A DNA stretch of 64,000 bases from Aquilaria yunnanensis (Eukaryota; Streptophyta; Magnoliopsida; Malvales; Thymelaeaceae). The DNA is taken from contig CM077595.1 in NCBI GenBank assembly GCA_039654915.1, positions 46,469,501 to 46,533,500 of the forward strand. The letters run 5' to 3'. Shown piece by piece: positions 21,752 to 32,512 of this stretch. Below the pieces are notes generated by a model, which worked only from the letters and a program-made list of their open reading frames with translations, did no database searches and was not told where the DNA came from. Within the stretch, counting starts at the first letter, position 1. Each line of letters begins with the position of its first letter. The translations under genes and the position numbers were made by a program.

Positions 21752-24426
21752 GATTCAATTAACATAGAGCTCCAAGTGATTCATCAAGCTCAGACAAACT
21801 TGAACTATGCATCCTGAAAGCAAACTAGCTATCTTACCATAATGCTTAAACCATCCATAGCACATTACATAGCCTCTAGTTCCTCCGACTATAGCCATCC
21901 CCTAGGGTAGCTCTTTTTCCTTCAAAATGTAGGACAAGAAGCTTCATATGGGTCCTTAGCTATCGATAAAATGCAATAAAGGAAGCTTGATCATACATCA
22001 TATAACATATGCATCACCATGCATGCATCTAACAGCCTTCGTGCTTCAGTTTTGCTATATTTTTTTGTTATCCTTAGCTTTTTTCTTTTTTGTGCCTTTA
22101 GGATGTCTTGTGAGAGGTATGGCAAGGTCGCACAGCATTAGATGGTAGCAAAAAACAAGAAAGCATCAACCCACCAAAAGCGCCACCATTGGCCTACTAT
22201 ACACCACCATGCTTGGTTTTAGTTTTGGTTTTGTTGGCCCCTTCTAGTTTTGTATCTATCTCAGTGCTTAAGTAGGTATTTGGCTTGGATTTTTCATGTT
22301 ATGATGGTGCCAAAATCCAGCTAAGAATCTGCATTGAAACCACCTTGAAAGACACAAGTCCAAGCGATGGCCAAATGGACTTAGCAGTCAAGGACTTTGA
22401 CTAGACCTTTGTCCAATCACCTTTGAAGTAGCTCAAATCACTTAATATTGCCTTTTTTCATACCTTGCTATTCAAGTGGCATGTTTTAAGCACTAAATTC
22501 ATGTATTAATTTGGTCAATTAGGTCCTCAAACTTTAAATTGAACATAGGTACACTTAGAGTGCATTCGATAGCTCCTTATTGTACTCTAAGGTGTTTTAA
22601 TAGGTTCCTTGCATTTTTCACCTTCTCCTAGGCAACATTATAGCCTTTATTCTCATTTGAGATGTACACATCAACCTCATCTATTCTTTTTTAAGATTTT
22701 GGGCTTTAGGGCCTATACATGTCCATAGTTGCGCACAAAGGTATACCTACGGGTCTTATATTGTACCCTAGAGTGCTCCTTATCTTTCTCATGTGTTCTT
22801 AATTTTTCTTAGGCTTATGTAACTACCCTCAGTTTTATTTTAACCTTAGGTAGTAACATACACAATTCTCCTTAGATTTTTAGGCTTTAGAGCCTTCAAT
22901 TCCCTATAAGTGAACACAAGGGTGCACTTCAAAGTCCCCTTGTGGTGCTTCTTGATTCTTCTGTGATGCTCTTACTATTTTTGCAAATCTTTCCCCAAAC
23001 CATGGGGCTTCTTGTCAAGACCCATCATAGACCATATTTTAGTTACTTTTGGCTTAGGCACAGAGCACTCTTCTCTTTTCTTCCACTGATGTGCCCTTAG
23101 CAAGTCCTTGCGCCACAATATGAGTACTTAGTCTTGTATGTTCATTTTCTCCTTGTGTTTCATGACTTGAATTACCTATTCACACCATTTTAGTCATCAT
23201 ATTCATATAAGAATCATAGGCCCTAGCCCATGCAAGTGACGGGCATAACAAAATCCTGTAAAAGAGCCCAATTTTATTAAATGTGCTTGGTGCTTGCTTG
23301 GTCTCTTGAATTGAGCTAAAAGATTTAGTTATTATTTTGCTAAATAGAGGTATGATACTTGTATATTGGTCATGGAGATTGATTTAGTAACTTAGGACTT
23401 AAAATGGCTAAAAACTGGCACCGCTTGCTCATCCGCATCCCAAGGAACCATATATCTCTTGCCCAACAAGATATGCAAATGCACCGTATGGGCTGTGCAT
23501 TCACAGCATAACCTAGAGCCACCATTGCATATGCAGAATGTGCATGGTGTGTACGCCCTAATTCTAGAATGGGTGTGGCTAGAATGCATGAACACCAAGG
23601 TGCTAGTGTACTTACATTAGGCCCAGAAGCCCTAGTTCATGCACAAGGGATTCCTTGAGAGTTTAGAATACCTCAAAGGACCCTAGCTAATCTTGTTAAG
23701 TTTCTACAAGACTAGGTAAACATTATTTTAGTAGGCTAACTAAGTAATAGTGGGTGTAGGAGTACCTTTGGTGAAGCTCTAGTGTACGTGTGGCTTTGGA
23801 AGTACCTTTGGTGAAAGTCTAGTGCACTTGTGACTTAGGCAAAGTGCACAAGTTAAGGCCTAGTCCACCCTAGGTAGAATGGGTGTGGGTTTGTAGGCTT
23901 TTGACCTAGTTTAGTCATAAAATGAGGCACAAGTGAACCTAGTGCCTTTGAGTAAGTTAGGTGATGGTTGGTGTATTTGCTTCCTAGATATCTTTTAACT
24001 TGAGACACAAGAAGGAACCTAGCACACTGTAGGCACTATGGGTAAAGGCTTAGAGTACTGGTAACCTAAGTAAGTGTGACATCGGGCACAAGTATTAGCC
24101 TAGTGCATCCTTGGTAAGTTTATTTTGAGGAGGTTTGGTACCCAAGTGAACTAGGAAAGCTTAATAGCTTAAGGCATTATGTCAAAGCCTAGTATGCCTT
24201 GTATAGGTGGGGACCTAATGCACTACAGGCGTAGACAGGCCTAAGGGCTTAAGGCAAGCTAGCATGTTTCTTGGAACTCAAGCAAGAAGCATCCACCATG
24301 TTATGTTTAAAAGTATAAAGGCAATGCAAGTCGTGGGCTAAGCACATTAGGAGCTAGTAAACTAAGTTTTCAAGTCAAGTCTATAAGCTTATTTTGGAGG
24401 CTCACTGCGTTGCCATCCATGGGTTG
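21752..24426. other. Unassigned AT-rich intergenic DNA
   Basis: No open frame on either strand could be matched to a known family. It holds GT-rich degenerate wording with repeated phrases of the CTAGTGCAC / CCTAGTGCA type between 23700 and 24250, including a 40 bp tandem pair at 23761-23840. It is probably old, decayed transposon sequence. Confidence 0.4.
23761..23840. repeat. 40 bp direct tandem pair
   Basis: Two adjacent 40 bp units both start AGTACCTTTGGTGAA and continue with TCTAGTG-AC. They are about 75-80% alike by eye. Looser CTAGTGCA-type repeats continue downstream. Confidence 0.7.
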
Positions 24427-25220
24427 TGTCATGCCTATTTTTTACGATGGTTGGGTTATAGCCCTTCGGTTATCACCAAAAATGAGTTAAAGGCTAAGAC
24501 TAATTAGGCACGAGGTATTGTCCATGTGAACACTAGGAAGATGAGGGGTATCAAAGGACCCTAACCCTTCAGACTAAAAGCGCGCATAGTAGAACCCCTT
24601 ACTGGGAATCTTCATATTCTTACTCCTTTTAGTGTTGTTATGTATATCATTTCTAGCAAGAGCCGATGACCATAGGGGATTTGTAAGATCATAATTTTCA
24701 GGTAGGCACCCATATCGTTAATCAATATCAATTCTAGTTTTATTGGTTTTGTTGTTTGCAACTAATTATGCTTGTTTTTAGCCTTATAGATGTTTGTTGC
24801 ATAAGGAAGGACATAGTGGAGCTTGGATCTCACTTGTATCCTTTTTCCATACATTTGTCTGCTTGTTTAGCCTCCAATGTCTCTAGGTCGAGTAGTAGTT
24901 TGAGTTGCCTTTGGGTATGTGTGTAGTCTTTATTTGTATAATGATGCATGTGCATGGTTATTACTTGTAGTGAAACTCACTGTCTTTTATTCTTTAACTT
25001 GTGTTTTAGTCATGTTTTATAAATCCTAGCAATGTTATGATTATTTTCTAATAAAAAAATTCATGCAAGAGCAATTTCATGCATAGTGTATATTAGGTTA
25101 ATGACTAGGTGGATGAAATTTTTTTAAAAGAAACAGCAAATAACTACCAAATTGCAACTAGTATGAGCTTTGGTCCTATATTCTTCCTGTTAAGACCCAA
25201 TTTTGGGAAAGGTTGCCACA
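24427..25220 (+). mobile_element. Possible plus-strand LTR F
   Basis: TGTCATGCCTATTTTTTACG starts a block that ends AAAGGTTGCCACA, giving TG...CA ends 794 bp apart. The block is followed after two bases by a primer-site-like sequence. The TGTCA-GCC start is common in plant gypsy LTRs. No second LTR is in the window, so the call rests on the terminus plus primer-site arrangement alone. Confidence 0.45.
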
Positions 25221-25222
25221 AA

Positions 25223-25234
25223 TGGTAGCAGAAA
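25223..25234 (+). other. Possible primer binding site of F
   Basis: TGGTAGCAGAAA matches the Met-tRNA-type site TGGTATCAGAGC at 9 of 12 positions and sits two bases after the putative LTR end. Confidence 0.4.
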
Positions 25235-26195
25235 AGGGGAATGGGGGTGTCCATGAGGAGAAAAGAGCCCGAGGGCTTGATCATGAGACCTGGCATAACA
25301 AAAGGAGCCAAGAGGTTTGGATTTGATATAGGTGTTTATTTGTGTTGGTCAAGCCAAAAGGGCATGGCGGACTGTTTGTGTGGCTTGAGGTCCTAAATGT
25401 GTGAGGATTTAATGCATAAGGCTAAGGATTGTATATGGCTAGGCTAATGGTCGGGCATCCTAGCGAAGAGTACCTCAGTACCTTGCAATGGCATACTATT
25501 CTGGGAAATGTCTAGCTCAGGTGGTGACAAGGTAACTTGGGTGGTAGCCTTAGGGGATGCTTGGTAAAGGAGTGGGTTGGTAGATCGGTCAGCAAGAGTC
25601 TAGAAAAGGCTTCATTGGCAGCCTTTCTTTGGGTAAAATAACGGTATCGCTCGGGTGCAATTCCTTTAAGGTGCAAAGGTATAGTAGCACCTTAGGCGTA
25701 GGTGTTTTGAGCATTAAAGGTGCTAATTATCCATGCATGAAATACGTTGGCAACTTAAACTTTGCACCACACTAAGCCCAAATAGTCAAGGAACATAGGC
25801 AGCTCCAAGAATTCTTTCCATAAGACACACTGAGTAATCATTCATGCACCATCACTTATAATCTACATCAACTCGATGAAACCCCGCAACGTACAATTAA
25901 TGATATTTTGGGCTAGTGAAAGTTGGCAAGCTCATGGGGAATACATAGATGCATGCTCAATGGTAAAATGGACTAATGGGTGGTTTTTGTGCTTGTTTAT
26001 TTGTTTGCTTGTGTAAGAACTGTGAGAGTCATGTACCCAAAAGGGCATGATATGATTATCATTATAAGATATGGATTATGCAATGGAATGATTTAGTCTA
26101 ATTAAGGGATTAATTAGGCATTAATAATATGGTTCCTCACAATCACATTTTCCAAAAAGGCTTATTCAACATCTAATTTAATGAAGGATCTTTTG
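25235..26195. other. Gene-free stretch after LTR F
   Basis: If F is real this would be its leader region. It is G-rich at first (GGGGAATGGGGG), then AT-rich. No gag-like frame was recognised. Confidence 0.35.
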
Positions 26196-26357
26196 TGAGG
26201 GGGTCAAAGTTATGTTTGTTTTGCCTACTGGGTCATGCTTTGTGGTAAACCTTAAGACTATGCTAAATAATTTCTGGATTAATTCTAGGCATGTCCTCCA
26301 GCATGTAGGCTAACAGGATTTTATTTGAATGCAAGAAAAGTACGAGCTAATGCTCAT
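26196..26357 (-). pseudogene. Tat element G, protease-RT linker scrap
   Basis: On the minus strand the reading resembles the Tat linker FLLxNKDLFAYSPKDMPGV-PGIIQHSL: it shows LEDMPRINPEII, a stop where Gln is expected, and HSLKVYHKA. It lies directly left of element C and is separated from the rest of G (51069-51746) by C, with the duplication CTCAT (26353-26357, 51064-51068). The left edge fades into unrelated sequence near 26200. Confidence 0.7.
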
Positions 26358-27265
26358 TGATGCCTTTCCGCATCTTCGTTGTGCAACATGGTGAGCTTGG
26401 AGCAGGTACTTCCGGTGAAGGAACGCCTAGATAAGGGGCCTCCGGTGGGAGAAGGACTACAAGGACTCAGAAAAGCAAGGGTTAGGAGCTCCCCGAAGTA
26501 TTTTTCGGGGGAGCAGCCTCCGACACCCAAGTCAATACTTTTTTAGAGTAGAGAAAGGGAATAGTAAGCAGAGTATAGCAAGAGTTCCCTGTTACCTCTT
26601 CTTTATCCTTATGAAAGCACTGTGCAACTATTTATAGGAGGGCACAGGGAGAAGGCCGTTTGACATGGCCTACTGAGATGGTGACATGTGTTCGGCCAGA
26701 TTTAGTCCCTACCTCTGCAGAGGGCTCTTCCGGTTGGCCTTAGGCCGTTTTGACCAAGGGTGCCGGCGGGGGTGCTGTGACAGCGGTGCCTGTGTCAGGG
26801 GGATGTCAGAGGCTCCTCAGCCGTTTTGTCATATGTCCACGTGGCCTTTTCGGGGGATCGAACTCCTTCGGAGTACAGAGCTCATTCAGGGAGGTGAGAT
26901 CCTTTGGAGGAAGGTCCCTTATTCGTACAAGGCACCTTTGGTTTGGCTCTCTCGAGGTCAGGCTCGAGTACCTGATGATGGCACTTCATGAGCACGCTTC
27001 GAGGGTGTCCTAAAGAGTATCTGAATGTGGTTTTGGCTACGTGAGGTCGGCGCGAGGTCAACCTCGGGAAGGGTGGTGACCCCTTTTGGCCGAAGTTGGT
27101 CCTATGGGTTTCCTGAGGGTAGCGCCTATCCGGCTTGTCCGAGGGTGTTGAGGCCCTCTCTTTGCCAGGGTCTAGTCATGTCTGTTTCGACCGGAGGTGG
27201 TGTGTTGGCGAAGGGTGGTGCGCACAAGCGAAGTCCTTCAGGGAGCAACAGCCCTTTGGCTACCA
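26358..27265 (-). mobile_element. 3' LTR of element C
   Basis: Starts TGATGCCTTTCCGCATC and ends AGCCCTTTGGCTACCA, 908 bp. It adjoins a polypurine tract. It has a single copy of the 67 bp unit that is duplicated in the right LTR. Confidence 0.92.
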
Positions 27266-27285
27266 CATGGCCCCCTCGAAAAATG
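27266..27285 (-). other. Polypurine tract of element C
   Basis: The minus strand reads TTTTTCGAGGGGGCCATG directly before the LTR, matching the placement in element B. Confidence 0.75.
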
Positions 27286-27591
27286 GAAGATGTTTCTTCG
27301 GTATGGGGAGTTTCGGGAGCCTTTTTGTGGTCAAGCAATGCTTGGTCTTGTTTCCATGATGGGCTTCCATCTGAAGTCTGCATCTTTGCTGGAGGGAAAT
27401 CCGGCAAACTAAGGTACTCTACTGAGGTAATTCCTTTGGTGTTTGAGTGGTGCCCTAGGCCCTTCCACCGAGGTCATCGTCTGAGGCCTGTACATCCACT
27501 GACCTTTCTGTCAGTGAATCATTTCATCTTTCCATGCAGATGGGCGCGTCACTTTGGATAGGGTTATGTAGGTCTGCCATTTTTTAGGGTC
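27286..27591. other. Interior of C between PPT and nested B
   Basis: About 0.3 kb that continues across B at 38840. It corresponds to the upstream flank of the opposite-strand gene. No supported ORF. Confidence 0.6.
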
Positions 27592-27596
27592 GTGCC

Positions 27597-28464
27597 TGAT
27601 GGCCTTGGGCCTCATCGTTGTGAGTCATGATGACTACTGAGGAGACTTCTAGGAGGAAGAACGCCTGGAAGGTGGATCGCCCCAAGGAGAGTACCTGAAA
27701 AGCTGGAAAACAGGGTTAGGAGGCCTCCGGAGTGTTTTTCCGGGGGGGGGAGCCTCCGACGCCCAAGTCAGTGGTGGCCGGAAAAAGGGGAAAGTCACTA
27801 GCTCAAAGAGAAAGGCAGAAAAGTCTCGCCTGGTATTTTCTCAGAGTGTGGGAGCTGTATCTCCGGCCTACCAACCTTCTGTCAAGTATTTATTTCCTGT
27901 ATATATAGGAATACCTAGCCTGTTCAAATCATGACACGTGTGCGGTCGGATGCTCCTGAACTTCTGGGCGTAGGGGACAGATAGTTGGTAACTAGATGGC
28001 CTCGAGCCTTGTGCTGAGACGGGCCATGATGTGATTCTGATGGCGTCTGTGCGTTAGGGCGACTTTTTACGTCTGTGGTGGGACGTGTCAGAGGCTTCCT
28101 TAAATGCTTCCTTAAATGCGCCTGCCGTACTCCCGAGGTCCCTGGGCGAGGTCATCCTCTAGTTCGAACAGAGCCTCTTCGGGAAGCACACCCTCAGTTC
28201 GGGGGTTCCCAGTTCCAGGGGGTTCCGCCTTCGGGGATATCATGTTCGGGCAGCAATGTCTGGTGCCACTTTTCCGAAGGCGCGCTGTTCACAACCTTGG
28301 GGGGCGAATGGAGTCCTCAAGTTTTACTGGCGTGCCGAGGCTCGGGGCTCTCCGGCTATCTCCCGAGGTGCATGATTCCACCTGTTCCCGGGAAGCGCCA
28401 GTTCTTCTGGCCATTGTTGTGGCAGGGTGTTCGGCCAGATTGAGGCGATAGCCTTTGGCTATCA
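27597..28464 (-). mobile_element. 3' LTR of element B
   Basis: 868 bp, from TGATGGCCTTGGGCC to AGCCTTTGGCTATCA. A TATATATAGGA-type stretch near 27900 could be the promoter region, with the minus-strand reading CCTATATATACAGG. Confidence 0.95.
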
Positions 28465-28480
28465 CATGCCCCCCTCTGGA
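28465..28480 (-). other. Polypurine tract of element B
   Basis: The minus strand reads TTCCAGAGGGGGGCATG directly before the LTR start TGATAG. Confidence 0.85.
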
Positions 28481-29008
28481 AAGCCGAAGTGAAGACTTCG
28501 GTTTGCATCTCTTTCCGAGGTTGTTGTTGGGAGTCTTGTTGGGAAGCATAACCTGTTCCGAGGTCGCACCTTTTGCCCGAGGCTCTGGGCTGTCCGGCCT
28601 TGGCCTATTCTTTGGTGTCTCCGAGGCAAAGCCTGTGCCGAAGATACACCTCTTGCCCAAAAGTCATGGGCTGTTCAGCCATAGCCTGTCTCTTGGTGTC
28701 CTCGAGGTGGCCTGCTTTTTATTTCTGCAGGTTTGATGGCCAAGCGTGTCAGACTGAGCGGCGCGTCTCCATTTCTCAGGGATGTCAAACGACGTGTCCC
28801 AATCAGGAGGTGTGTCCCGGTTTTCCAGGGACGTTTGGGGAGGCACGTCCCCTATTTCTGCACAGCGGTTGACACGCGGCTTCTTGCCATTGGAGGAGAG
28901 GCACGTCATTTACAGAGGGCGCGCCTTTTCGGGTGCAGTGGGCAGTTACTGCGACGGTTCGCCTCCAATGGGTACTTATGATGTCTTTTCGGTTACCCAC
29001 CTTTGGCC
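28481..29008. other. Upstream flank of the opposite-strand gene in B
   Basis: No gene. The stretch holds many short CCGAGG / GCCGAAG words and ends at a TATA box. It is probably the promoter region of the plus-strand gene at 29304-31653, because the corresponding part of C (38840-38965) also ends in a TATA-like box. Confidence 0.5.
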
Positions 29009-29017
29009 TATAAATAG
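29009..29017 (+). promoter_or_regulatory. TATA box of the opposite-strand gene in B
   Basis: TATAAATAG in the context TTGGCCTATAAATAGCCC, 295 bp before the ATG at 29304. Element C has TATATGAA (38966-38973) at the matching place, also preceded by CGGCC. Confidence 0.75.
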
Positions 29018-29303
29018 CCCATTCCATCATAAGTCCCACTTACTGTTTTTCTGCTCTTTCTCTGCTTTGCCCTCTGTTCTTGCGTTTTATCTTGCTTTCT
29101 GTGGCAGAGCTTCTTTAATCAGAGCTTTTCCTACCAACTTTCACGACGGCGTCCTCAGGCAAATCTTTTGGTGGGTTTTGATTTCCAGAGTACTCTGATT
29201 CCTCTGTTTTTCTGAGTTTTTCTGGAAAACTGTTGTTTTTTCCAAACTCGTCTTCTGAGTTTTTTCTGGAAACTATTTTCTTTTCCATCTCAAACTCTTT
29301 TTC

Positions 29304-31653
29304 ATGTCTACGATGCCTGTTCCCGAGAGCTGGAAACGTCTTCTGGCCCATCCTTGCTGTACCACCCCCGAAAAACTAGAGAGGTGGAAGAAAAAATTCT
29401 TTCTTCCGTCTTACGCTGTGACCAGGCTGCCTCGTTCTAGCCATTTTGCTTTTTCAAACCGTGGCGATGAGGTTACCGTCTTCCGAGCCCAACTGAAGGC
29501 CGGACTTCGGTATCCTCCCCCGAAGGTGGTTTGCGAGTTCTGCCAATTCCATGGCATTGCCGTGAACCAGCTTCCCCCGAACGCGTACTGCTATTTTAAC
29601 GCCTACCTCTGCATGTGTGGCGTGTTCAGGATAGAGCCCCACTTCATCATTTTCATGCAGTACTACAAGCTTTATGTGGTCCCGAAGGGTGGCTTCTATT
29701 TCCTGCTGCCTCGGGGATCCGGGAGCAAAAAATTCACCTTCACCTTCGACACGAAGGATAGCTGGCGGGGGTGGCAGCCTAAGTTCTTTTTCCTAAAGGT
29801 GGATAAGAACTGGTCTGATGTCCCGACCAGCTGGGCTCAGGGAGTGCTGAACGCAGACGTCGTTGATCCGAGGATGCTGCTGACCCCACCGTTGGCTTCC
29901 GTGTTCGCGGATTTCGACGCCCGCATTCGGGCAGTCGCTGACTGGGCTCCCGAGGTCTCTCCTCGTGCTCTTTACCCCTTTCCTATCAACTTGAGGTTAA
30001 TGACCGAAGAAGTCCTTCGGGAGCTGAAAGTGGTTAAGGAGCACGTGACTGACCTCAATATGCCCGCTCCCGCCATCGCCGGGAAGGACTCCTGGCTGGT
30101 CAAGCTCCTTAAGGGGGAGACTTCTTTCGAAACTTTTGTCGAAAGTGAGTAATCTTCCACCCCTTTATACTTTTTCCTCGGACTTACGCTGATATTTCTT
30201 CTCTTTTTCAGAGATGGGCGATGGGGCTGCCGCCTATTACAAGGCCCTCTTTTCTGGCCAAGTGGAGAAGGGGGAGCAGACAAAGAAGGCGGCTTCCCGA
30301 AGAAGGAAGACGACAGGGGCGGGACCCTCGGCGAAGTGAGCTAGGAAGGCTCTCCAGCCTCCTCAGCCAGAGCTTTTGGAAGAAGAAGCTGGCGAAGAGG
30401 CTGGTCTTGTTGAAATTCCACCGGCCGAGGTCCCCGCTACTTCCGCCGAGGTGCCTCCTCCCGACCTCGAGGCCCCCAGAAACACTGTACTGGTAGAAGT
30501 ACCCACTGCCGAGGAGCGGTATCGGCTAAAGGGTAAGGGTCTTTCTTCCGAGGGGCCCGAGGATCCTGAGGACACTGTCTCCGAGGTTCCTCCAGGTATG
30601 CCTTCAGGCGAAGTTCAGCTCCTTTACCTTTCGCGAATTTTTCTTCTGCTCCTAACTTCCTTCTTACTTTCAGAGGAGCCCCTTGCTGCTGGCTGGAGGG
30701 CCATTCATGAGAGGAAACGGGCCCTCCGTGATGCCATAATCCCTGAGGGGAAGATCCCCTTGGAGCCCTTTTCGACAATCACGGAGGATATGAATTTACT
30801 CTCCGACGATTGTCCAAAAATGACAAAGGAGATTTGGAAGGGGATGACCACTGACGCCTCCTTCCGGGCCATTGCGGCGGCTCACCCGGGGGATAATACC
30901 CTCGCCGCAAAAGTCACCGAGCATGCTGCTCAGGTATAGTCTTTACACTCTTTTTCCTCAATTTTCTAAGTGTTTAGACTTGTACTAACCTGGACTTTTG
31001 CCTTGCCGTAGCTGCTGGAGTACGCTGGTTATCTCCGAGTTCGGGTGGCCAGACAGGCTGCCTCCAAGGATGCGACTTCGCGGGAACTCAGTGAAGCGAA
31101 GGCTTCACTTGCGAAGGTGATCGCCAGCAACCAGCAGCTGACAGCGGATTGTTCTCAGCAAATCGCCGCCGTTCGGGAGGAGTTCTCGAAGAAAAGAGAA
31201 GAACTTGAAAAGGACTCCTCCCGGAAGATTGCCGACCTCGGCGACCAAGTAAAGGGGCTGCTCGCCGCCAACGGAGATCTTGTCAAGGACAAGGCTATTT
31301 CTGACAGTCTTGCGTTGAGGTTGACGGATGAGAACAATGCTCTTCGAGCCGAGGTCGAGGCTCTGAAGAATGAGTTCGGAGAGACTCTGGGGATAAGCGA
31401 GCTGGAAGAGGAGGTTGCTAAGCTGAGGGACGAGGTCAACGTCCTTGGCGTTCAAAAACGTACTTCTGATCAAATGGCCAAGGTCGCCTTTCAGGACGGC
31501 TTCTGCCTTGCTCGGCACCAGGTCCTGCAGAGGTTCCCAGATTTGGACCTCTCTTTTCTGGAGGGCCTAAATATTCCTGAGGGACCTCGGTGGCAGTGGT
31601 CCAAGGTCAAGCATCTGAAGCTTCCCGGTCTTCGTCCGCCCGGCTCTCCCTAG
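29304..31653 (+). CDS. Opposite-strand accessory gene of element B (4 exons)
   Basis: Plus-strand gene lying antisense to the element, between integrase and the 3' LTR. Exons inferred from GT-AG sites with matching phase: 29304-30144, 30212-30595, 30674-30933, 31012-31653; introns of 67, 78 and 78 bp. The total is 709 codons with stop. Exon 1 encodes a globular domain (RAQLKAGLRYPPPKVVCEFC, CMCGVFRIEPHF, KFTFTFDTKDSWRGWQ). It resembles the plant 'putative gypsy type transposon' family known from extra ORFs in Tat-clade elements. Exon 2 is Pro/Glu-rich, with KR-rich patches; exon 3 is helical; exon 4 is a long coiled coil. One in-frame TGA lies in exon 2 (30337-30339). Because exon 2 is 384 bp, its omission would keep the frame. 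Function unknown. Confidence 0.8.
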
Positions 31654-31785
31654 TTTACTTTAGGGCTCATCTTATTTTTCTCCTTTGTGCTCCTTCTTTG
31701 GACACTTCTTTTGTAAGGCGGCGTTTGCTCTAAGTGAACAATCTTTTGGCTAAGTCCTTTCTTGCAAGTTTCTTCATTTCCACTG
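31654..31785. other. 3' flank of the opposite-strand gene in B
   Basis: T-rich sequence directly after the stop codon, likely the 3' untranslated region. A clear AATAAA was not seen. Confidence 0.5.
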
Positions 31786-32400
31786 TCCCGAACACGTTCG
31801 CTCAAGAGACTTTCGGGAAACCTGCAACCAAAGAAACTTTTTACCTTCCTATGTCCCGAGTGTGCTTCGCTGAAGAGACTTTCTGGAAAGTTTGTAAAAA
31901 TTTGGCTAAGTCTTTTGCAGGCTTTTTGTTCCCTTTTATCCCGAACATGTTCGCTCAAGGGACTTCGGGAAACCTTCAGCCAAATTTTTCTGTCTTCCTA
32001 TTGTCCCGAGCAAATTTGCTCAAGGGCCTTAGGAAAATTTTCACGAGATTCCTCATTTCCCTTTTTCCCGAGCACGTTCGCTCAAGGGTGTTCGGAAATA
32101 ACCTCTGCTTTTGTTTTGGCGTGTACTTTTGCGAGATTCTTGCTTTCCCTTTTTCCCGAGCATGTTCGCTCAAGGGTGTTCGGAAATAACCTCTGCTTTT
32201 GTTTTGGCGTGTACTTTTGCGAGATTCTTGCTTTCCCTTTTTTCCGAGCATGTACGCTCAAGGGTGTTCGGAAAATTTTCTCTGCTCTGATTATGCCGAG
32301 TACCTTTGCAAGATTCTTGTTTCCCATTTTTCCCGAGCATAGTGGCTCAAGGGCCTTCGGGAAGTCACATCTGCTTTTTTGGTGGTGAGCACCTTCGCGG
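31786..32400. repeat. Tandem array of hairpin-forming units in element B
   Basis: Eight related units each carry CCCGAG-CATGTTCGCTCAAGGG--TTCGG. They begin near 31786, 31855, 31940, 32005, 32067, 32155, 32243 and 32332, with spacings of 62-89 bp. The three spacings after 32067 are 88-89 bp, and the 32067 and 32155 units are nearly identical. CCCGAA can pair with TTCGGG within units. The array lies between the ends of two convergent coding units, where it would be in the 3' UTR of both transcripts. Confidence 0.85.
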
Positions 32401-32512
32401 AATTCTGTCTTGGACAATTTGGTATACTTAAGAATTTTTCTCAAGACCATTCTTCTCCAGACCATTCTGTACTTAGAATATTTCTTGTACAATATATCTC
32501 TTCCGCTCAACC
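32401..32512. other. Spacer before the integrase stop codon
   Basis: A short AT-rich spacer with repeated CAAGACCATTCTT / CCAGACCATTCTG words. No gene. Confidence 0.5.

Noticed and set aside
22139..22220. A Met-start text with basic residues (MVAKNKKASTHQKRHHW) resembling the start of some plant gag-like proteins.
   Set aside because: Very short, followed by stops, with no primer site or downstream domain to support it.
26686..28451. Overlapping 70-178 codon frames on both strands within the LTRs of C and B.
   Set aside because: They lie in LTRs, occur in several frames at once, are duplicated between LTR copies and contain no recognisable domain.
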